From JBKEBQ01 sp047973225 (lineage in GTDB: Bacteria > Bacillota_I > Bacilli_A > Erysipelotrichales > Erysipelotrichaceae), in assembly GCA_047973225.1 (NCBI GenBank), contig JBKEBQ010000026.1, positions 1-49,616 of the forward strand: 49,616 nt of DNA. The letters are read 5' to 3'. Positions 16,026 to 25,180 of this stretch are shown here, in pieces; the first letter of the stretch is position 1, and each line of letters begins with the position of its first letter. The notes under the pieces are model-generated. The model did no database searches. It was not told the origin of the DNA and saw only the letters and a list, made by a program, of their open reading frames with translations. The translations under genes and the position numbers were made by a program.

Positions 16026-16952
16026 GGGATCTGTTTCACTGCTCATCATCTCTTTCAATGAAGCAGCAAGTCCACCTAATTTTGAAAGCTCACTAGGAAT
16101 AATCAACTTTGTTGATTTGCCATCAGCTACCTTTGCCAAAGCTTCTAATTCTTTGATGCGCATCGTTTCTTTATTCACGATTGCATTTGACATAAATGTC
16201 AACGCATCTGCATTTGCCTTTTGCACCTCGCGAATCGCTTGTGCTTGTGCTTGTGCTTCTAAAACAATTGCTTTTTGATGACCTTCTGCACTACGAATTT
16301 GTGATTCTTTGTTAGCCTCAGCTTCCAAAATGCGTGATTCTTTCTCTCCTTCAGCGATCAAAATTGCTGACTTTTTCTTACCTTCCGCTTGTAAAATCGC
16401 TTCACGACGTTCTCTTTCTGCCTTCATTTGCTTTTCCATCGCATCTTGAATTTCACGTGGTGGTAAAATGTTTTTTACTTCTACACGATTTACCTTGATT
16501 CCCCATTTATCTGTAGCTTCATCTAAAATTGCTCGCATCTGCGTATTGATCACATCACGAGATGTTAGGGTTGCATCCAAGTCCAAATCACCAATAATGT
16601 TACGCAATGTCGTTGCTGTCAAATTTTCAACAGCCATCATTGGATTGTTTACGCCATACGCATAAAGCTTTGCATCCGTAACCTGAAAATAAACAACCGT
16701 ATCAATTTGCATTGTTACGTTATCTTTTGTAATTACTGGTTGTGGTGGAAAATCAACAACATGTTCTTTCAGTGAAATTTTTTTAGCAATCCGCTCAATA
16801 AATGGAATTAAAAAATGTAATCCTGTTTCCCACGTTGCATGATACGTTCCCAATCTTTCTACTACATATGTTTCTGATTGATTTACAATCTTTACATGCA
16901 CACCGATCAGTGCAATTAATACGATAATAAATACAAAAATAACAATTCCCAT
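16014..16952 (-). CDS. SPFH/stomatin-family membrane protein (QmcA-like)
   Basis: A 312-residue protein anchored by one N-terminal transmembrane helix (about 2-20). An SPFH/band 7 domain (about 25-200, with PPQPVITKDNV and ILPPREIQDAMEKQMKAERERR) follows. Then comes an Ala/Glu-rich coiled coil with repeated ILEAE/EGEKES patterns (about 195-270) and a C-terminal LIIPSEL. Such proteins form large ring-like scaffolds in the membrane. It starts 1 base after the NfeD gene, the usual partner. Which protease or lipid process it serves cannot be read from sequence. Confidence 0.92.
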   Translation of the reverse strand: MGIVIFVFIIVLIALIGVHVKIVNQSETYVVERLGTYHATWETGLHFLIPFIERIAKKISLKEHVVDFPPQPVITKDNVTMQIDTVVYFQVTDAKLYAYGVNNPMMAVENLTATTLRNIIGDLDLDATLTSRDVINTQMRAILDEATDKWGIKVNRVEVKNILPPREIQDAMEKQMKAERERREAILQAEGKKKSAILIAEGEKESRILEAEANKESQIRSAEGHQKAIVLEAQAQAQAIREVQKANADALTFMSNAIVNKETMRIKELEALAKVADGKSTKLIIPSELSKLGGLAASLKEMMSSETDPKKD

Positions 16953-16953
16953 G

Positions 16954-17385
16954 CTATTCTCCTTTCACGATGAGTTTTACACCGTCAATTCTTAATACTT
17001 TAATAATATCTCCTGGGTGCAATTCACACTTATTTTCAACAAGAATCGCCCAGTCCATACCCTCTACTCTTGCACGTCCCATATACTCAGGACCATGAAT
17101 GTGCGTTGAAACGATGCCATTTTTTCCAATTACGTTTTCAGGCGCTGTTTTCATGCGATTTACATTTAATCGTCTCAGTGCATATGGTCTGAATAGAAGC
17201 ATTGAAATTATGGAAACAATAATAAATATAGCAAGTTGAATACCTATATCCACACCCAAGTATGCTAAAAAAACGCACACAAAGCTACCAATGGCAAACC
17301 AAATAGCAACGAGTTGCAAAGATGTCGCTTCAATTGCACAAACGCTAAAGAAAATAACAATCCACATCAAAAGAGTCATATTCAT
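16954..17385 (-). CDS. NfeD-like membrane protein
   Basis: A 143-residue protein with three or four N-terminal transmembrane segments (about residues 1-70) and a C-terminal OB-fold (NVIGKNGIVSTHIHGPEYMGRARVEG...). This is the short NfeD form that pairs with SPFH proteins and lacks the ClpP-type protease domain. The frame opens at 17406, but AAAGGAGG lies inside it with ATG 17385 correctly spaced, so 17385 is chosen. It is the first gene of a two-gene operon with the SPFH gene. Confidence 0.9.
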   Translation of the reverse strand: MNMTLLMWIVIFFSVCAIEATSLQLVAIWFAIGSFVCVFLAYLGVDIGIQLAIFIIVSIISMLLFRPYALRRLNVNRMKTAPENVIGKNGIVSTHIHGPEYMGRARVEGMDWAILVENKCELHPGDIIKVLRIDGVKLIVKGE

Positions 17386-17411
17386 TGAAAATCCTCCTTT
17401 ATTCATTTTTT

Positions 17412-17441
17412 ATTATACTATACTTTGCCACCATAATACAA
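17412..17441 (-). promoter_or_regulatory. Promoter of the NfeD/SPFH operon
   Basis: -35 TTGTAT (17441-17436), 18-base spacer, and perfect -10 TATAAT (17417-17412) on the minus strand. Confidence 0.65.
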
Positions 17442-17498
17442 TTGATAGCGCTATTGCTTACAACAACATAACCGAGAACATTACTTATAACGCATGTT

Positions 17499-18452
17499 TT
17501 AACAATCATTTTTAAATAAATATTCCAAATACCCATATCCTTCCTTTTCCATTTCATCAATATCAACAAAACGTAGGGCTGCCCCATTTATACAATAACG
17601 CATTCCTCCTTGATTTTTGGGCCCATCTTCAAATACATGACCCAAGTGTCCACAAGAAACACGCGCAATCGTCTCCACTCTTTGCATACCATAAGATGTA
17701 TCTTCTTTTTCAATAATGCTATGCATATCAATTGGTTTTGTGAAAGATGGCCAACCACAGCCTGCATCATACTTATCCAACGAACAAAACAAGGGTTCAT
17801 TACTAAGCCGATCAACATAAATACCATCCTCGTAAAAATCATTGTAACTACTTGTAAAAGGTCTTTCACTCATTCCCTTCATCATGACATCATAGCTTTT
17901 CTTTGACAATGTTTTCCGTATTTCTTGCTTGCTTAAAGATGCATATTGATATGGATCGACTTTTATCTCCTTTAGTGCACGTATAGCATCAAATGCAATA
18001 TGACAATAGCCTTTTGGGTTTTTCACTAAATAATCTTGATGGTAAGTCTCTGCTGGAATATAATTACTGAGCTTTTCAACCTCAACGACGATTTCTTTAT
18101 ATTGCTTTTCTAAATTTTTAATAAATATAAAAATCTCATCTACATCCGCTTCCTCAACATAATAGATACCACTTCGATACTGTCTTCCTTTATCATTTCC
18201 TTGTTTGTTTAAACTTGTTGGATCCACCACATAAAACAACAACTCCAAAAGAAAGCGCAAACTAATTACTTGTGAATCATATGTTATTTTTACGGTTTCT
18301 GCATGCTCACTCACAGCCAATGTTTCATAACGTGCCATTGCTGTTTTTCCATTTGCATATCCCACTTCACAATCCAAAACACCGAAGATGTTCTTTGCAT
18401 ATTGTTCAACACCCCAGAAACAGCCCCCAGCAAAATATATAATTTTTTTCAT
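17499..18452 (-). CDS. msrAB: Methionine sulfoxide reductase MsrA-MsrB fusion
   Basis: A 317-residue bifunctional repair enzyme that reduces both the S and R forms of methionine sulfoxide. The MsrA half (about 1-155) begins with the catalytic AGGCFWGVE and includes TYHQDYL. The MsrB half (about 170-310) has SYNDFYEDGIY, AGCGWPSF, VSCGHLGHVF and the catalytic RYCINGAALRF. There is no signal peptide, so it is cytoplasmic. The ATG directly follows the stop of the GNAT gene, with GGGGGAG as ribosome site, so the two are coupled. Confidence 0.96.
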   Translation of the reverse strand: MKKIIYFAGGCFWGVEQYAKNIFGVLDCEVGYANGKTAMARYETLAVSEHAETVKITYDSQVISLRFLLELLFYVVDPTSLNKQGNDKGRQYRSGIYYVEEADVDEIFIFIKNLEKQYKEIVVEVEKLSNYIPAETYHQDYLVKNPKGYCHIAFDAIRALKEIKVDPYQYASLSKQEIRKTLSKKSYDVMMKGMSERPFTSSYNDFYEDGIYVDRLSNEPLFCSLDKYDAGCGWPSFTKPIDMHSIIEKEDTSYGMQRVETIARVSCGHLGHVFEDGPKNQGGMRYCINGAALRFVDIDEMEKEGYGYLEYLFKNDC

Positions 18453-19025
18453 TTATGCTTTCTCCCCCTTCACTTGTGTATTTTCATTAGCAACATGTAA
18501 CCTTTGATGTTGTGCATATTGCGCATATACCTTTGAAAAAATATATGTTTTCATCGCTTCAAAACCTGCCTTATCCATTTGTTGGTTGTATAGCATAAAC
18601 GATAAAGGAAACGGATTTAGATCATTGCATATTTGTGGCTGCTGAAATGAATAGTCATTCAATACAAAACCATTTTTTTTATAAAAATTAACTCTTTTTT
18701 GCGAAATTGTATCATATGCGGTTTCAACTTCTAAAACAATGGTTTTTGTTTTATACCTATGAACGATTTCTTGTAGCATTCGTGAACCAATTCCACTGCC
18801 TCGAAAACTTTTTTCGACAGCAAAGTTTTCGATAAAAACAGTGTTTTCGAACTCCCATAACGACAAGACTGCTCGCAATGCACTTTTTTCATAGTATCCG
18901 TATAATGTCATTTTTTTGGCTTCGCAAAATGCTTCTAACGCCTGTTTTGAAGCCAACTCACCTTTGGGAAATGTTTCCTCTAATATTGCATAAGCACACG
19001 TAATATCATCAATTTTTAAAAGCAT
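18453..19025 (-). CDS. GNAT-family N-acetyltransferase
   Basis: A 190-residue protein with the GNAT acetyl-CoA site at VEKSFRGSGIGSRML (about residues 70-85). VNFYKKNGF follows near 125. A C-terminal extension of about 50 residues has no clear motif. The substrate is unknown. It is cotranscribed and abutted with msrAB, hinting at a role under oxidative stress (inference only). A clear AAGGAGA precedes the start. Confidence 0.85.
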   Translation of the reverse strand: MLLKIDDITCAYAILEETFPKGELASKQALEAFCEAKKMTLYGYYEKSALRAVLSLWEFENTVFIENFAVEKSFRGSGIGSRMLQEIVHRYKTKTIVLEVETAYDTISQKRVNFYKKNGFVLNDYSFQQPQICNDLNPFPLSFMLYNQQMDKAGFEAMKTYIFSKVYAQYAQHQRLHVANENTQVKGEKA

Positions 19026-19145
19026 AGATTCTCCTTATATATTTATAAAGTATATCACATTTAGCTAATAAATTCTCCTTATATAAAACACGAAAGCCTG
19101 TAGCAACACCACTCTTGTGTGAAAAAAAATTCTACAATAAGTAAA

Positions 19146-19169
19146 AAACGAAATTACAAAATTTCGTTT
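19146..19169 (-). terminator. Terminator after ileS
   Basis: AAACGAAATT (19146-19155) pairs with AATTTCGTTT (19160-19169), with a T-run on the minus strand. It lies 60 bases past the ileS stop. Confidence 0.75.
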
Positions 19170-19230
19170 CTACTAAATATTTGAATCCATATTTTTTTAA
19201 TAAAGCTTTATGTACTTTTTATAACGATGG

Positions 19231-21954
19231 CTATGCTATAACAGATTGACAACGTTCACACAAGCCGTCTTCCATTGTAGAATCGCTTATATTCCAACAC
19301 CTTGGACAAACAATACCTTCACATTTTGTTACCGCTACTTCACAGGTTTCATAAGCTGTTAATGATTCTTTAACAAACTCCACTTTTGAAACTGTCAGCC
19401 ATTGATGAATGTTATCCTTCAAAATGCTTCTCAATAACGACTCATCTTCTTCACCCACATGAAGTTTCACATGCGCCTCTAGTGGTTTTCCAATAATTTT
19501 TTCATTGCGCACATCTTCTATTGCTTTAAACACATCTTTTCGAATCGCAAACAAACGCTGCATATCTCTACTAATACTTTCACCGTCTGTAATTACTTTT
19601 GATTTCGTAAATGCTTCAAGATGAATTCCTTCATCGTAAATATCAAAATATGTATTAATTTCTTGCGCCGTATGCACCAAAATAGGCGCCCATAATTTTA
19701 ATAAAATATCGCATGTTTTATATAATACACTTTGTACTTGACGACGGCGCTTTCCATCACGTTTTTCAATATATAAAATATCCTTTGTGAAATCCAAATA
19801 ATAAGCACTCAATACATTGGTCATGAAGGTAATTAATTTTGTGGAAATATTTTGGAATTCATAATTTGTGTACGATTTTTGCAGTTCATCATTTAAAGCA
19901 TATAATTGCAACAAGACATGTTTGTCTACCGTTTCTAATGCATCGTCAGAAACAACATCTTCTGTTGTGAAATCTTCTGGATTAATATTTCCCAGCATAA
20001 ATTTAAAGGTATTTCTAACCTTACGATAATTCTCACTCACTTGTTTTAAAATCGATTCTCCCATTGCCACATCTTGTTGGTAATCGACACTCACACTCCA
20101 CAGACGTAAAATATCAGCACCGTATTGTGAAGTGATTTTTGATGGACTTACCGCATTCCATTGTGACTTTGACATTTTCACCCCTTTTTCATCCATCACA
20201 AAACCATGTGATAACGCTTGCTTATAAGGAGCTTTCCCATAGACTGCTGTCCCAATAATCAAAGAAGAATTAAACCAACCACGATATTGGTCACTACCCT
20301 CAAAATATAGACTTGCAGGATATGGAATATCCCGATTGATCATCCCTTGCGTATGTGAAGAACCAGAATCAAACCAAACATCCATCGTATCACTTTCCTT
20401 GCGAAATACCCCGTTGGGACTAGATGGATGGGTATACCCTTTCGGCAATAGTTCTGCTATTGACTTTTCAAACCAAACGTTACTGCCAAATACCCCGAAC
20501 AAAGATGCAAAATGTTCAAACAATCGGGCATCCATAATCGGTGTGTCATCTTCGCCGTACACAATAGGAATGGGAACACCCCAAACCCTTTGTCTAGAAA
20601 TACACCAATCGCCACGATCGCGAATCATGTTGTAAAGACGCGTTTCTCCCCATTTTGGAATCCAGTTAATATTTTCCACTTGAGCAAGTAAATCTTGACG
20701 AATTTTGTCAACCGATGCAAACCATTGCGTTGTTGCTCTAAAGATAATTGGCTTTTTTGTTCGCCAATCATGTGGATAGGAGTGGGTTATAAATTCCAAC
20801 TTCAACAATGCCCCCAATTCTTCCAATTTTAAACCAACCGTTTTATTCGCATCATCAACAAATTGCCCTTCTAAAAGTGTTCCCGCCTCTTTTGTCATAT
20901 GACCGGTTTCATCTACAGGACAAAATGGTGGTAATCCATATTTTGAAGCAACATAAAAATCATCAGCACCATGTCCTGGAGCAGTATGCACACATCCTGT
21001 CCCCGCATCTGTTGTAACATGGTCACCTAAAATGATAAGCGACTCACGATCATACATTGGATGCTTGGTTGTGATATATTCCAATTCTTCACCCTTGAAT
21101 GTTTTTAGAATTTCTTTTTCCTTTAAACCAAAAGTTTCCCATAAATCATCAATCAAAGATTTCAAAACAAGTAAATTTCCTTTTTCTGATTTCACTAGTG
21201 CATACTCAAATCTAGGATTTAGGCAAATTGCTAAATTTGCAGGTATTGTCCAAGGTGTTGTTGTCCAAATAACAAAACTATCCGTTTCACACAAAAGACC
21301 TTTTCCATCACGCACTTCGAATTTTACATAAATCGTTGGACTTTTCACATCATGATATTCAATTTCTGCTTCTGCCAATGCTGTTTCACTAGATGGTGAC
21401 CAATACACAGGTTTTAACCCTTTATAAATGAGTCCATCCATTGCCATTTTCGCAAAAATTTTAATTTGTTCCTTCTCAAATTCTTTCGTAAGGGTAATAT
21501 ATGGATGTTCATAATCACCAATTACACCCAATGATAAAAATCCTTTTTTCTGACTTTCTACTTGTTGCATTGCATACTCATAACAAAGTTTTCTAAAATC
21601 TTCAATCTTCATTTTCTTTCGATCATGCCCCAATTTTTGCATCGCTGTTTCAATTGGTAAACCATGGGTATCCCACCCAGGGACAAACGGTGTTTGATAT
21701 CCTTGCATAAAATGAGAACGCACAATCACATCTTTAAGGATTTTATTCAAAGCATGCCCTAAGTGAATTTCGCCATTAGCATACGGAGGTCCATCATGTA
21801 AAGCAAAAAGTTCTTTTCCTTCCCTTTTTTCTAACATTCGTTTATACAAGTTTTCCTTTTCCCATTTTGCTTGTATTTTAGGCTCTTTGGTTGGTAATTT
21901 TCCTCTCATTTCAAATTCTGTTTTTGGCATCAATAGCGTGTCTTTATAATTCAT
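19231..21954 (-). CDS. ileS: Isoleucyl-tRNA synthetase
   Basis: A 907-residue class I synthetase charging tRNA-Ile. Marks are the HIGH-type PYANGEIHLGHALN (about 56), the editing-domain TTTPWTIPAN, the KMSKS loop KGVKMSKSQWN (about 590), and a C-terminal zinc module CPRCW...CERC. It is the bacterial type that retains this zinc finger. A T-box leader with an isoleucine specifier precedes it, so transcription should rise when tRNA-Ile is uncharged. It follows divIVA, as in the Bacillus dcw cluster. Confidence 0.98.
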   Translation of the reverse strand: MNYKDTLLMPKTEFEMRGKLPTKEPKIQAKWEKENLYKRMLEKREGKELFALHDGPPYANGEIHLGHALNKILKDVIVRSHFMQGYQTPFVPGWDTHGLPIETAMQKLGHDRKKMKIEDFRKLCYEYAMQQVESQKKGFLSLGVIGDYEHPYITLTKEFEKEQIKIFAKMAMDGLIYKGLKPVYWSPSSETALAEAEIEYHDVKSPTIYVKFEVRDGKGLLCETDSFVIWTTTPWTIPANLAICLNPRFEYALVKSEKGNLLVLKSLIDDLWETFGLKEKEILKTFKGEELEYITTKHPMYDRESLIILGDHVTTDAGTGCVHTAPGHGADDFYVASKYGLPPFCPVDETGHMTKEAGTLLEGQFVDDANKTVGLKLEELGALLKLEFITHSYPHDWRTKKPIIFRATTQWFASVDKIRQDLLAQVENINWIPKWGETRLYNMIRDRGDWCISRQRVWGVPIPIVYGEDDTPIMDARLFEHFASLFGVFGSNVWFEKSIAELLPKGYTHPSSPNGVFRKESDTMDVWFDSGSSHTQGMINRDIPYPASLYFEGSDQYRGWFNSSLIIGTAVYGKAPYKQALSHGFVMDEKGVKMSKSQWNAVSPSKITSQYGADILRLWSVSVDYQQDVAMGESILKQVSENYRKVRNTFKFMLGNINPEDFTTEDVVSDDALETVDKHVLLQLYALNDELQKSYTNYEFQNISTKLITFMTNVLSAYYLDFTKDILYIEKRDGKRRRQVQSVLYKTCDILLKLWAPILVHTAQEINTYFDIYDEGIHLEAFTKSKVITDGESISRDMQRLFAIRKDVFKAIEDVRNEKIIGKPLEAHVKLHVGEEDESLLRSILKDNIHQWLTVSKVEFVKESLTAYETCEVAVTKCEGIVCPRCWNISDSTMEDGLCERCQSVIA

Positions 21955-21970
21955 AAGTTTCTCCTCTCAA

Positions 21971-22165
21971 ATAAAAAAACGTCCTCAAGCTAAGGACGTC
22001 ATCAACGCGGTACCACCTTAGTTCATAAATTTCTTTATGCACTCATTTAGCTTTATAACGTAAGCTCTCCGATACACCGTAGGTAAAGTTTCTTCCGGTG
22101 TACTACTCCTAAGTGATATTTATAAATCAATTTGATTGTGTTTCAGCCGACCACAACTCTCTAAG
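21971..22165 (-). promoter_or_regulatory. T-box leader of ileS (isoleucine specifier)
   Basis: On the minus strand the conserved T-box AAGGTGGTACCGCG lies at 22019-22006. It is followed by a terminator stem ACGTCCT/AGGACGT (21999-21979) and seven T. Stem I contains AGAGAG and GGTCGGCTGAAA, and the specifier loop offers ATC (22117-22115), an isoleucine codon. An extended -10 (TGT-TATAAA) near 22165-22155, at the end of divIVA, is the likely promoter. Uncharged tRNA-Ile should favour the antiterminator. Confidence 0.92.
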
Positions 22166-22187
22166 CAAACTCAATTTATAACATGTC

Positions 22188-22646
22188 TTATTCATCGTAT
22201 TTTTTCATCAATTCCTCACTTGGTATCGGTGGAACATCGAAGCCTTGAATGGCTTCTTCCAATATCTCCATCTGTTTATGCAAATTCAATTTAATCTCAC
22301 TTGCCTCTACACCAAGTTTTGAAATATTCAACAATATGGAACGTGCGCTAACCAATGCCTCTTTTACAATCAAATCCGCATTCGTGTTCGCATTGCTAAC
22401 AATATCATTAGCTTCAACCAAAGCCATTCTTGTGATATCTTTGGCTGCTTGCTCCTTCATGTCGATACTTTTTGATATTTCTTCATACTGGAACTTAAAA
22501 CGTTTCAATCGTTTTTCATATTCCTCATTTTGGATACGATATGCTTCTAATTTTTTACTGAGATCATCAATCTTTTCTTCAGTCTTTCGAAAAGCATCGT
22601 CAACTTCATAACGATTATATCCTTTCTTCATTGTACTAAAGTTCAA
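22188..22646 (-). CDS. divIVA: DivIVA-domain cell division protein
   Basis: A 152-residue coiled-coil protein that recognises curved membrane at poles and septa. The N-terminal module includes MKKGYNRYEVDDAF, the GYxxxEVD membrane-binding stretch, followed by long coiled coil (about 25-130). The open frame extends to 22673 inside ylmH, but GAGGTG (22658-22653) sits 5-6 bases before a TTG at 22646, just after the ylmH stop, so TTG 22646 is preferred. It is cotranscribed with ylmH and sepF. Family assignment rests on the N-terminal motif and neighbours. Confidence 0.88.
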   Translation of the reverse strand: MNFSTMKKGYNRYEVDDAFRKTEEKIDDLSKKLEAYRIQNEEYEKRLKRFKFQYEEISKSIDMKEQAAKDITRMALVEANDIVSNANTNADLIVKEALVSARSILLNISKLGVEASEIKLNLHKQMEILEEAIQGFDVPPIPSEELMKKYDE

Positions 22647-22656
22647 AAATCTCACC

Positions 22657-23436
22657 TCACTTAAATTTTGCAATATTTACACAAAAGCGATTGCTTCGCG
22701 TTTTTCTCATTGTATACATAACTTTAAAGCGTCCATAGCCCCGTATTGAAAGAATACATTCATTATTACATATGTAATTACTTTCTACAAGTGGTATATG
22801 ATCAACTTTCACACTACCCGATTGAATTATTTTTTTTGCTTTATCACGAGCAAGATGGGTAATGCAACTTACCAAAACGTCTAAGCGAAAGGATACAATA
22901 TAGTGTACTCGATATTCAAAATCTTGTTTTTTCTCAACAACATCCGTACTTTCTTCAAATACAACATAACAATGTTTGATTTTTGTCAATTGATTTATAA
23001 TGATGTGCTTACTTTGCGTCGTCGTATAAAGATAAATAAATCCGTCCTTCACCACTATATCTCCAAATTGTTGGCGATTAAGTCCTATGTTCATAAGTGC
23101 TCCATATACATCTTGATGCGTTAACATATCATAAACTTTATGATATGTTGCTTTTAAGCATACCATAGGATAAGGACTAGAACACACTTCATAAGCTATA
23201 CAAGCCATTTTATTTTCAGCCTGTTCATAACCTCCAAAGAAACTTACAACATATTTTTTTCCAATATAACGCTTCAAAATCACTTGTTTATCCATCGTCA
23301 AAAAAGGGGTAAAAACTTTGTATTGCGTTTCGATTTTCTGCAAATAATCTTCGATACGCGCAATAAAATCTTCATACCCTTTATAATGTATGTTTGTATG
23401 TTTTTGCGTTTTATCCTTATTCGTCATCACTGACAT
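22657..23436 (-). CDS. ylmH: YlmH-like S4-domain RNA-binding protein
   Basis: A 259-residue protein with an N-terminal domain typical of YlmH (FTPFLTMDKQVILKRY) and a C-terminal S4 RNA-binding domain. The S4 part reads FRLDVLVSCITHLARDKAKKIIQSG and VKVDHIP. In related bacteria YlmH binds ribosomes and helps clear stalled nascent chains. It overlaps sepF by 20 bases; ATG 23427 is an alternative start, as no strong ribosome site separates them. Confidence 0.9.
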   Translation of the reverse strand: MSVMTNKDKTQKHTNIHYKGYEDFIARIEDYLQKIETQYKVFTPFLTMDKQVILKRYIGKKYVVSFFGGYEQAENKMACIAYEVCSSPYPMVCLKATYHKVYDMLTHQDVYGALMNIGLNRQQFGDIVVKDGFIYLYTTTQSKHIIINQLTKIKHCYVVFEESTDVVEKKQDFEYRVHYIVSFRLDVLVSCITHLARDKAKKIIQSGSVKVDHIPLVESNYICNNECILSIRGYGRFKVMYTMRKTRSNRFCVNIAKFK

Positions 23437-23818
23437 CTGAATTTATTTTACCAGAAACACCCATTGTTCTTGGTGTACATAAAATAACATTGGTGCCAAT
23501 TTTTTCAATCGTTCCATCAACTGCAAATATCACACCTTGCAAAAAATCAATCGTACGTTGTGCATACTCTCTTGTCAATTTGTGTAGATTTACAACAATT
23601 GCACGATTTTCTTTTAATCGTTTTGCAATTTCATTAACCTCATCAAACGATCTTGGTTCATACAATACCATTTTTGTGTCCCCTGATAATTTTGACATTT
23701 TCTTAGATTTTGGCTCCTCATAATCCGTTAATGACTCGATATCACCATCATCATATTCTACGACTTCATCTTCGTCACTTGGCTGAATAAATTCTCTAAA
23801 TTTTTGGCTAAATCCCAT
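23417..23818 (-). CDS. sepF: Cell division protein SepF
   Basis: A 133-residue protein that polymerises into arcs and anchors FtsZ to the membrane. The N-terminal amphipathic MGFSQKFREFI binds membrane. An acidic linker is followed by the SepF core, VLYEPRSFDEVNEIAKRL, IVVNLHKL, RTIDFLQGVIFAVDG and NVILCTP. The frame opens at 23833, but GGAGGAG lies inside it before ATG 23818, which is chosen. Given the odd nucleotide site of the FtsA here, SepF may carry much of the anchoring role (inference). Confidence 0.95.
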   Translation of the reverse strand: MGFSQKFREFIQPSDEDEVVEYDDGDIESLTDYEEPKSKKMSKLSGDTKMVLYEPRSFDEVNEIAKRLKENRAIVVNLHKLTREYAQRTIDFLQGVIFAVDGTIEKIGTNVILCTPRTMGVSGKINSDVSDDE

Positions 23819-23844
23819 GATTTTCTCCTCCATGTTTCAAAAAA

Positions 23845-23873
23845 ATTATATCATAGTGCGCAATAGGTTACAA
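23845..23873 (-). promoter_or_regulatory. sepF promoter
   Basis: -35 TTGTAA (23873-23868), 17-base spacer, and extended -10 TGA-TATAAT with the hexamer at 23850-23845 on the minus strand. It abuts the stop of the ACT-protein gene. Confidence 0.75.
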
Positions 23874-23875
23874 CA

Positions 23876-24313
23876 TCATTCCACAGATAATAAAACGACC
23901 TTATTGACCCCTTGTACTTTTTCAATTTCAATGAGCAAGTGCTGCATGTCAATATTAACATTTGTAATATCCAAGGACACAAAAACACTTGCTTTTTTTT
24001 GAATGGGAATATTTTGATTAATGGTCAATACACTGCAATCATACTTTGATAAAACACTCAACACGCTTGATAATAGTCCCAACTTGTGCGATAACACAAA
24101 TGAAATTAAAGCTTTTTTTTGTAACGTCACTGCTTTTGAAACAAATACATGATCTTTATATTTATAGAAGGCACTCCGAGAAATTCCAACCGTTTTTATG
24201 GCATCACTAATTTGGATAAAGCGACCATCTTCTAAGCCCTCTTTTACACGCATCACCTTTTCGAAAACTTCGGGGAGCACACTTCTATGAATAATTAAAA
24301 AATCGTCTAACAT
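23876..24313 (-). CDS. ACT-domain protein, PheB/UPF0735-like
   Basis: A 145-residue protein with two parts. Residues about 20-60 look like a helix-turn-helix (ISDAIKTVGISRSAFYKYKD). Residues about 70-145 form an ACT amino-acid-binding domain (SHKLGLLSSVLSVLSKYDCSVLTINQ...). Proteins of this family often sit next to hom and thrB. It overlaps thrB by 7 bases with GGAG upstream. It could be the amino-acid-responsive regulator of the divergent thr promoters, since the Hom here lacks a full ACT extension (inference). Confidence 0.85.
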   Translation of the reverse strand: MLDDFLIIHRSVLPEVFEKVMRVKEGLEDGRFIQISDAIKTVGISRSAFYKYKDHVFVSKAVTLQKKALISFVLSHKLGLLSSVLSVLSKYDCSVLTINQNIPIQKKASVFVSLDITNVNIDMQHLLIEIEKVQGVNKVVLLSVE

Positions 24314-25179
24314 ACGCTGACTCCTTCTCTATCTACTTCCACAATGCATGCTCTCCACCCATATTGCAAAGCATCCAGTTGAGCCTGTAAAGATGCAACG
24401 TCTATCTTCTGCTTAAAGATAGCCATCAAAGTAGATCCACTTCCTGATATGTACATACCCACACTGAAACACGACAAACATATAGCTTTCACTTCTTCAT
24501 ACTCCAATAACAATTGCTTACGATATGGTTCATGTATATCATCTTCTAAAAGGCGATCTAAATGCTCACTATTTCCACATTGCAATGCCTCTAATAACAA
24601 AGGCAGTTTGGAAGTGTTTTGTACCACTTTAGAAAAATCAAGCGTCGGCGGTAACACGGCTCTTGCCACTTGTGTAGATACTTCATAATCAGGAATGATA
24701 GCAACAAAACGATAGTCTTTATGAATATCATAGCCAACATGCAACACCTTTTTATTGATACAAAAAGATGCTTGCATCCCTCCAAACAATGCTGGTGCAA
24801 CATTATCGGGGTGGGTTTCTATCTCATTGGCAATGTGTAAAGCTTCTTCTTTATTTAAAGGAATTCCACTTAAAAGATAAGCTGCACAAACCCCAGCGAC
24901 CACACAACTTGCACTACTTCCCAAACCTCTAGCAATTGGAATTTCACTTTGAATATCAATCGTAACCTCCCCTATATCTCTTTTTAAATAACACAACGTT
25001 TTTTTTAATGATGTATAAATCAAGTTATCCTTTGTTGCATACTGTGGCGCACAGCCTCGAATGGCAAATGCTTTCGTTAATGTGAAACTAACCTCTGCAT
25101 ATAAGGATAAGGCAATGCCTAGCGTATCAAATCCCACTCCTACGTTTGCACTGGTTGCTGGTATTTTTAGTTTCACCAT
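24307..25179 (-). CDS. thrB: Homoserine kinase
   Basis: A 290-residue GHMP-family kinase that phosphorylates L-homoserine in threonine synthesis. Signatures are KIPATSANVGVGFDTLG at the start, the ATP loop IPIARGLGSSASCVVAG (about 84-100), THPDNVAPALFGG, and the C-terminal SGSGSTLMAIF. Length is standard. The ATG follows the thrC stop by 1 base with GGAG spanning the junction, so it is coupled to thrC. Confidence 0.96.
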   Translation of the reverse strand: MVKLKIPATSANVGVGFDTLGIALSLYAEVSFTLTKAFAIRGCAPQYATKDNLIYTSLKKTLCYLKRDIGEVTIDIQSEIPIARGLGSSASCVVAGVCAAYLLSGIPLNKEEALHIANEIETHPDNVAPALFGGMQASFCINKKVLHVGYDIHKDYRFVAIIPDYEVSTQVARAVLPPTLDFSKVVQNTSKLPLLLEALQCGNSEHLDRLLEDDIHEPYRKQLLLEYEEVKAICLSCFSVGMYISGSGSTLMAIFKQKIDVASLQAQLDALQYGWRACIVEVDREGVSVC

Positions 25180-25180
25180 A

